Below, piece by piece: positions 58,223 through 64,000 of a stretch of DNA of 64,000 nucleotides. Where the stretch lies: contig CM055889.1 in assembly GCA_029582165.1 (NCBI GenBank), forward strand, positions 15,979,341 to 16,043,340, written 5' to 3'. A program made the translations under genes and the position numbers. Position 1 is the first letter of the stretch. Every line of letters starts with the position of its first letter. Below the pieces are notes generated by a model. The model made no database searches. It was not told the origin of the DNA and saw only the letters and a program-made list of their open reading frames with translations. The DNA comes from Portulaca oleracea (Eukaryota; Streptophyta; Magnoliopsida; Caryophyllales; Portulacaceae).

Positions 58223-58509
58223 TACTCCCTCCTTCCCAAATTAAGTGTCATTTGGTACACAATTTAAAAAACCAAAAAAACTTCTCATCTACATTAATTT
58301 AGTGCATTGGAAATGTGGAAATGTTGAATAAAATGGTGAATAAAAAAGGAAAAATGTGAATTAAAAAGAAAAATAAATGAAAAAGATGTAATTAATAAGG
58401 TTAATTTGATAAATTAGTAATTAATGTGCTATTGGAAATATAAAGTGACAGATACTATGGGAAAAAAAAAATTAGTTAAAGTGACAGATAATATAAACAG
58501 GAGGGCGTA
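58223..58509. mobile_element. Stowaway MITE, 287 bp (copy 2)
   Basis: TACTCCCTCCTTCCCA at the left, AGGAGGGCGTA at the right. Nearly identical over its whole length to 15822-16108. It lies about 300 bp downstream of the BAHD stop codon. Confidence 0.93.
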
Positions 58510-58806
58510 CTCATCTATTTTCACTTAGTGATGAACAAACAAGTTAGCTTTGATATGTAACTTCAATTTGTTTAATGATAATTTTTTACAATATTGATTG
58601 AGCAACATGAAGACAAAGCAAATGTAACTTTTATAACCAAACATAACACTCTTTTTTACTTGTTTACACAAAATTGGAAAGGAAAAATCCAATACTCCTT
58701 CTATGTTTGGATAAAGATCCATAGATGGATTATAATCCACTCACACAAGTTTGGTTGAAAGTGTTATTATAGATCGATCACTTGCCTTAGTTTAGTTTAA
58801 AGTCTC

Positions 58807-61728
58807 TCACAAAGATGATGCTATGAAAAGGGATGATCCGGAACCGACCGGATGATCCGGAAGCTCACTCAACAACCCATGGAGCTCCGCAATGAACCTC
58901 TCCATGGCCGGGCCGGGCAAGCAAACCGGGATCACAACTCCCTTCTCTCCTTTGTTATTCTTAAAGGGTATGTAAAAGCTAGCCAGCCCAGGAATGGCTC
59001 CGACCCCACCCTTGGCGGGTCCACTGTACACGGGCGGGCCCCATCCGAAGTCCAGCTCGGTAAACCCTGCTCGAGTGACGTCCGAGACCAGATATGCCCG
59101 GACGACAGTGAAGTGGGGCCTACCCTTGAGGACCATGAGGTCAGCGAGTGACCTCATATACTCATCGGTGACATCGGCCTTGGCCTTCTTCACCAGCTCG
59201 AGGGCATACCCTAGGGGGTTCTTGGTGAGCTTGTCCGCAGAGGATAACGCCACCGGGAAGGCGAAGGCGTTGCCATAGTACCCAGATGGGAGGGGCGGGT
59301 TGTAAGTGGATCGGGCGTTGACTATGCAAATGATCCGAACCACCTCTTCCGGGTCCGGCCGGAGGGCGATCGTACGACACCGCCACAAGCAGGCTGTCAG
59401 GACTTCGAATGTCGATGAGGATTTCAAATGTGCCGGGACAAATCGTCTTAGGGCAGACATCTCTTTAGGCCCTGCAATCAACATTTAAATCATGTTAGTA
59501 TATTTAAGAACACCACAATTAATAGCATATCTAAATTCGAAAATGATAAACATCTTGACACAAGATGGTTCTTAACCATCTAAATTTTAGGCGTTACTAT
59601 ACACAGTTAATACACATGTCATTCTTGTTTTTTTTTTTTTTCTAGATTATACTATAATTTTAAAACAAACTGAGTTATGGGTGACAACACCACCCAAATC
59701 CAAAGAGATATGACCATGATAACAGTCCACAGTATTTAGCAAAAGGATCATGATAACCATCTTGACTCAAAATGGTTCTTAACAATCTTGAATTATTCAT
59801 ATTTCACATTTTTGTAACTTTTATTAATATTTTCTTTAATAATTATATATATTTATCAATTATAATAATATAATGCTTATTAGGTAGTTGAAAAAATATA
59901 ATAATAACCTAATTTTATCAATTATAGTAGAAAATCCACATTTTATACATAGCTTTATATTTATGAAATAAATATAAACAAATAATTATTTTTGAATTGT
60001 TTATAAGTTGTAGTAACCCTGAAAATGATGAAACATACCTTTAGAATGATTTAAATACACTTACATTTCACTTTATTAATGATTTAGAAGAAATGTAAGA
60101 TAGTTAAGAGTCATCTTGTGTTAAGATGTTTATCATTGGTAGTTGGGTATATAAGAAAGAAGATATAGGAGCAAAAACGATGTACAAGGTGAAAGGTACT
60201 GACCAAAGAAGAAAGACTTGTGCACCATATGATCAAGTGGGATGATGGTGCCCTTGGTGTCCGCGACTTCATCATACTCGCGATGCACGCATGTGACACA
60301 TGGAGGATCACGCGCACAAAGAAGGTGACGCTCCCAAATTGGTTCGACTGATAATTTTGGAGCTCCACGAGCCATCTCGGCCACAGCATTCATAAACTGG
60401 ACTAAACCCGCTGCATCTGACATCGTATGATTCAATCTCAGTGCCAATATGAACCCACCGCACCTTAATCTAGTCACCTGTGTTCATGCATGCAGATAAC
60501 AATATTGAACAAATGTTATTACACTCATTTCTCCAAACTTTGTTGTTTTCCAACTAAAATCACTTTAAAAATACACTAGGCACGGACAAAATATTGTAAT
60601 GTTCAAGGGTCGATGTCCACTTGACTTTAATAAATGATAAATACTTTATATATTTGTACCTAGCATGGATATGATAATTTCAAAGTCAATGTAATGCCAA
60701 TGTTGACAAAATTATATCTACTTACATTAAGTTCAAGTCCCTTATTAATTTTTTTGACAAAAAGAAACCCCTTTTATAATATCCAATTGGGCCTAATATA
60801 TTTATTTATAATTTAAGAAATTTAAAATTATTGCTAGATATGTCATATATTTATGCCTATACTCTTTGAAAAAAAATGATACATAATAATTTTGACAGGG
60901 AGCACTTAGCATGAGTTAGAACTTAATTAGAATTGACTTGGTTGGTGATCTCTATGAAGGATTAGAATTTTTTTATTTTCTTTTTTTACATGGGTAAGTC
61001 GGGCTACCTATTGAGTCCCCTATTTCAGGGAGAACCCAATAAGCATACCAACCCAGGGGGTACACCACTATGAGGCCACAAATTAAAGAGCATTTCAAGG
61101 GCACCAACAATTCCTACCAAGAAAATCGTGGTCACCAGGGATGGAACCCCACCCTCATACCACTTGAGCTAAAGTTCATTGGTAACTTTTGGTTACTTAG
61201 ATTAATGACATATTGGGTTAATTAGGTTGTGATATTAAGTTGAAATACGTTGGTTACCTGAATGAGGAGCAAAGGGGAATCAAGGACAGCACCAAATCCA
61301 GGGACATCAAAGAGGAGTTCCTCCAAGCAAGGAAAAGGAGGCTGAAGGGCCTCTCCAAAGTCATCAAGAGTGACGTCAGCATCAGCCTCAGTGAACAACA
61401 CCCCTTCTCCATTACAGTCGACCACCAGCTTCCTCCCAGCTTTCTCCCTTAACCGGCCGGCGAAAGGGTAGTAGGGCACCAGGGCATTCCGTACGGCCTC
61501 CTTGATCACCTTAGCCGGGTCCCGCCCTCTCAGAGCAGAGCCCCCATAGTACTCGTCGTTCCGATAGAATTGAATCACCGGGATTTGGAACCGGAGCCCC
61601 TCCTGGTCGTCAATGTCCGAAAGCTCCTTAAACTCGTGCGGGGTGGGACCCGCTGGACCGATCAGCTCGTGGGGCCCCCGAGTCACCTTGAATACTAGGG
61701 AGGATTGAGTGCCTGTGGACTCAGCCAT
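58807..61728 (-). CDS. BAHD acyltransferase, benzyl-alcohol O-benzoyltransferase-like
   Basis: Three exons on the minus strand: 61258-61728 (471 bp), 60204-60477 (274 bp), 58807-59471 (665 bp); introns are GT-AG and the joined CDS is 470 codons including stop. The soluble cytosolic family transfers an acyl group from acyl-CoA to an alcohol or amine. Visible: N-terminal [60 protein letters not shown]; the catalytic HTMSD (HXXXD) of exon 2 in [32 protein letters not shown]; in exon 3 [25 protein letters not shown], the structural DFGWG box ([12 protein letters not shown]) and [16 protein letters not shown]. Length and motifs match HSR201/BEBT/AMAT-type enzymes; substrate (benzyl alcohol, methanol, others) cannot be read from sequence. 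No premature stop or frameshift seen. A MITE lies in intron 2; a Stowaway lies downstream. Confidence 0.93.
59542..60137. mobile_element. MITE-like inverted-repeat element in BAHD intron 2
   Basis: Left ATGATAAACATCTTGACACA and right AAGATGTTTATCATT are inverted repeats of about 45 bp. A further copy of the left end occurs internally at about 59747 (ATGATAACCATCTTGACTCA), pointing to nesting or rearrangement. AT-rich, no coding. It accounts for most of intron 2 (about 0.73 kb). Confidence 0.75.
60478..61257 (-). other. BAHD intron 1
   Basis: Donor CAG|GTAACC at 61257 and acceptor AACACAG at 60478. Contains blocks shared with 8287-9215 and 14694-14784, i.e. the same intron in the truncated duplicate. 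Confidence 0.85.
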
Positions 61729-61855
61729 GTTACAAGCTACTTAGTTTATTGGGGGTAGATGGGATTGAAAGTAAGGTTTTGAGAGGAAAGGGTTAGGTTA
61801 GGTTATGTGAGTGTAGGTGTATGTGGGTTGGTTTTCAAGGACATGCATTGTTACA

Positions 61856-61867
61856 CCTTTATATAGG
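61856..61867 (-). promoter_or_regulatory. TATA box of the BAHD gene
   Basis: Minus-strand CCTATATAAAGG, about 130 bp upstream of the ATG, preceded by GGGG-rich sequence. The duplicate keeps a similar TATATAGGCCCCC block at about 15328. Confidence 0.7.
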
Positions 61868-62914
61868 CCCCCAATTGGGGTTGGGTGGAAGAGTATGATG
61901 ATGAAAAAGAAGAAAAATAAAGATGAATTTTGTTGGAAAACGAGCAGAAAAAAGCTACGAAATTGTGTATGTAAATGCTAGGAATGTATGCCCATTTCAA
62001 TGACGTTGAATATTCCTTTTAATTTCACTTATTTATTAGTAACTAGTCCTATATTTTTTTGTATTTAGTCACCACTAGCTACCAACTTTACTGAGTAGCC
62101 CCCTTTTTTTTATCATCAACTAATTGTTAGTATTTGTAAGGACATGCATGATCTAGAGGTCCACAACCACAAGACCAATGACTAATCAGCTTTTAAAAAG
62201 GTGATAATTAATTAAAGATTTGACTAACGACTTGAACATGGAAGTCCTGGCTCTTTCCTTTTTATTTTCCATTTTTTTGGTTTTGTTTTTTTTTTCATAT
62301 AAAGAATGGAACCAAATTTTCACTTGTCATAATTTAGTGTTATGGTCACTATCTGATTCCTCACTACTTGTAATTTTCAATGACTTGAAGCATGTCTGCT
62401 AGTTGATGCTATGAAATTTCGCAGCAAAGTGTAGCAACTTTTAATATTCTTTATTGGTTAGATATTAATGAAATGATATCACTAGTTATTTGGGCTGAGC
62501 AAAAAAAAAAAAGCTACCAGAACCAGACATAGAACCAGTGGATTTGGATTCCAAGTTTCGTTTAATTTCGACACTGGATGCAACAATGAGGATTCGGTTA
62601 AAATTGGATCTTGTACTGGATTATGATATATTGAATCCAGTTAACTATATAAGAGATTTCAGTCTTTATTTATTTTGCAAATCAAAATAATCCGATCCCA
62701 AGTTTATTTACTTATATTGCTAATAGGCAAGGTTGAAACTAATCCTTTGGGCCTATAAAGTTCAGTGGTAATATTAGATATGGTAAATGTTACATTTGAT
62801 AAATTTTGTTAGTTTTTGATAACTTTTGGTAAATTTTCTTAACTTTCGATAAATTTATCTACATTTAGACATAACATTTGGAAAAATGTTGTACTATTAT
62901 ATAATGTTAAATAT
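61868..62914. other. BAHD upstream region and AT-rich flank
   Basis: To about 62220 the sequence matches the duplicate at 15.3-17.2 kb minus its MITEs. Beyond that there is AT-rich, non-coding DNA; the ORF at 62220-62402 is Phe/Leu-rich AT translation. Confidence 0.6.
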
Positions 62915-63811
62915 AGAGTTCTCGGATAAAAATGCCACTAAACTATGTAGAAATGACAAATTTGCCATTTGAAAAAAACATGTTATGAAACTGTCATTAA
63001 TGTTATTTATAGTGACAAAAGTGTCATTTTACCAGATGTGAATTTGTTGTAGCCGGTTAAACAACCCCCCCCCCCCCAATCTTCTTCTTCCTCAACCCTC
63101 CATTTCCCCTGCTTCGTCCACCATAACCCAACATTCTGGCTATTTGTTCTAGGCCCAAAAATTAGGGTTTTTCCTCTCCTTCTTCAATTGTTGGTTCAAA
63201 TTAAAAACCCTAATTTCTTACAAAAAGCAACAATGGTCGCATAGTGATTGAACAGAGGAGAGAGAAAATGAGTTTCTGGGCAATTTTCAGCGACAAGATT
63301 GATCTTTTCCAGGACCTTTTGGGATTAAAATCAGTAAGTATAATTTTCAATTGATAATTTTATAAGATTAGAGTATGTGGGTGTATGTGATTTGGTTTGA
63401 TTTGGACAGTTTGGATGGGTGAGTTGATTCGTTTTTCTTGGGTGTTGGTGGCCACTTTTGCAACGGTGGTGGATGGCAGTGGTGTTGATGTTAGACTGTT
63501 AGTCATGGGATGGTTTTGGTGGTGGCAAGCAGTGGTGGTGGTGTAATGGTGGCAGTGGAGGTGGAAGGAATGGAGTTAGAGAGGAGCTGTTAGCTTTTAG
63601 GGTTTTTTTTAGTTGATTAGGTAAATAGTGAATGTAATTAGTGAATTAGAAGAAATTTACCTGCTATACTAAGTCATTCAACAATTTCAACAGGTTAAGT
63701 GGCATTTTCGTACTAATTAATATATTTTAATGACAGTTTCATAATATATTTTTTTCGGAAGGTAAATTTGCTATTTTTATATAGTTCAGTCGCATTTTTA
63801 CCTAAGAACTC
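62915..63811 (+). mobile_element. Long-TIR MULE-like element with exon-like interior
   Basis: About 897 bp, TIRs of about 95 bp (GAGTTCTCGGATAAAAATGC; the right end complements GAGTTCTTAGGTAAAAATGC), flanked by 9-bp GTTAAATAT / GTTGAATAT (62906-62914 and 63812-63820). No transposase. The interior has a C14 run at about 63066, then an ATG at about 63267 opening MSFWAIFSDKIDLFQDLLGLKS, which meets a donor-like CAGTAAGTAT. The source of this exon-like piece is not recognised. Confidence 0.65.
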
Positions 63812-63820
63812 GTTGAATAT

Positions 63821-64000
63821 ATGTGAATTATATTTTTAAAAAATAAAATAAATAAATAAAATTTGGAGAAGCATATTTTTTTATTTTTTATCTTTTATTT
63901 TTTATTTGTTAAATACTTTAATTTATTAATTTTCCATTTCTAATTTTTTTTGAATTTTTAAATTTTTAAATTTTTTAAATTTACATTTTTTAATTTATCT
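63821..64000. other. AT-rich end of window
   Basis: Mostly A/T with AAATAAATAAAT and TTTTAAATTTTT runs. Nothing recognisable. Confidence 0.7.

Noticed and set aside
63066..63080. Run of 14 C as PPT on the minus strand
   Set aside because: No LTR start next to it on either side; it lies within a TIR element.

Overview
This is eudicot plant nuclear DNA: AT-rich, dominated by nested retrotransposons and small inverted-repeat elements, with one intron-containing host gene that looks intact. Nothing bacterial, organellar or CRISPR-like is visible. I cannot name the species. The host gene lies on the minus strand at 58807-61728. It encodes a BAHD acyl-CoA-dependent acyltransferase of the benzyl-alcohol O-benzoyltransferase / methanol O-anthraniloyltransferase (HSR201-like) type: three exons, 469 codons plus stop, with HXXXD and DFGWG motifs. 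A partial duplicate (first exon, first-intron remnants, upstream region) lies at about 8.3-17.2 kb, is frameshifted, and carries a Copia element in its intron.

Layout. 1-5.4 kb: Tekay/Del-like LTR pieces sitting in TA microsatellites, then a tandemly duplicated inverted-repeat element. 5.4-8.0 kb: 5'-truncated L1-type LINE with a 16-bp target duplication. 8.1-17.2 kb: the BAHD pseudogene segment, a 5.2-kb Copia element with 218-bp LTRs and a 5-bp target duplication, and several MITEs. 17.2-19.8 kb: 3' remnant of a Ty3 element. 19.8-25.3 kb: minus-strand Athila-type element (gag, protease, RT, one RNase H, PBS, one LTR), 3'-truncated. 25.3-29.7 kb: LTR scraps, tandem repeats and a decayed plant-mobile-domain gene. 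29.7-48.3 kb: plus-strand Tat/Ogre-type element (LTR, PBS, gag, RT, two RNase H domains) whose gag is split by an 11.4-kb non-autonomous Athila-like element (33201-44613; target duplication GGATG). That guest carries an internal tandem triplication across its 3' LTR boundary and two families of hAT-type MITE. 48.8-49.5 kb: complete Cassandra TRIM with 5S rRNA-derived LTRs. 49.5-52.6 kb: minus-strand Tat integrase remnant and a possible CACTA derivative. 52.6-58.2 kb: large Tekay-like LTR interrupted by a long-TIR Mutator-type element with gene-like content. 58.2-62.2 kb: Stowaway MITE, BAHD gene and its promoter. 62.9-63.8 kb: a second long-TIR element with exon-like content.

The most informative structure is the nested 29.7-48.3 kb block. 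Empty and filled MITE sites in paralogous LTR copies let the order of events be read directly: Tat insertion, Athila-like insertion into its gag, MITE insertion into the guest's 3' LTR, triplication of the PPT-LTR segment, then a second MITE in the last copy only. Nonsense codons in the Copia, LINE and Tat remnants are mostly TAA/TAG/TGA where the family expects Gln or Arg, which fits decay by C-to-T change at methylated cytosines. I found no convincing novel cellular system. The points most worth checking are the triplicated LTR boundary, the palindrome cluster in the guest LTR, and the two possible gene-capturing MULEs.
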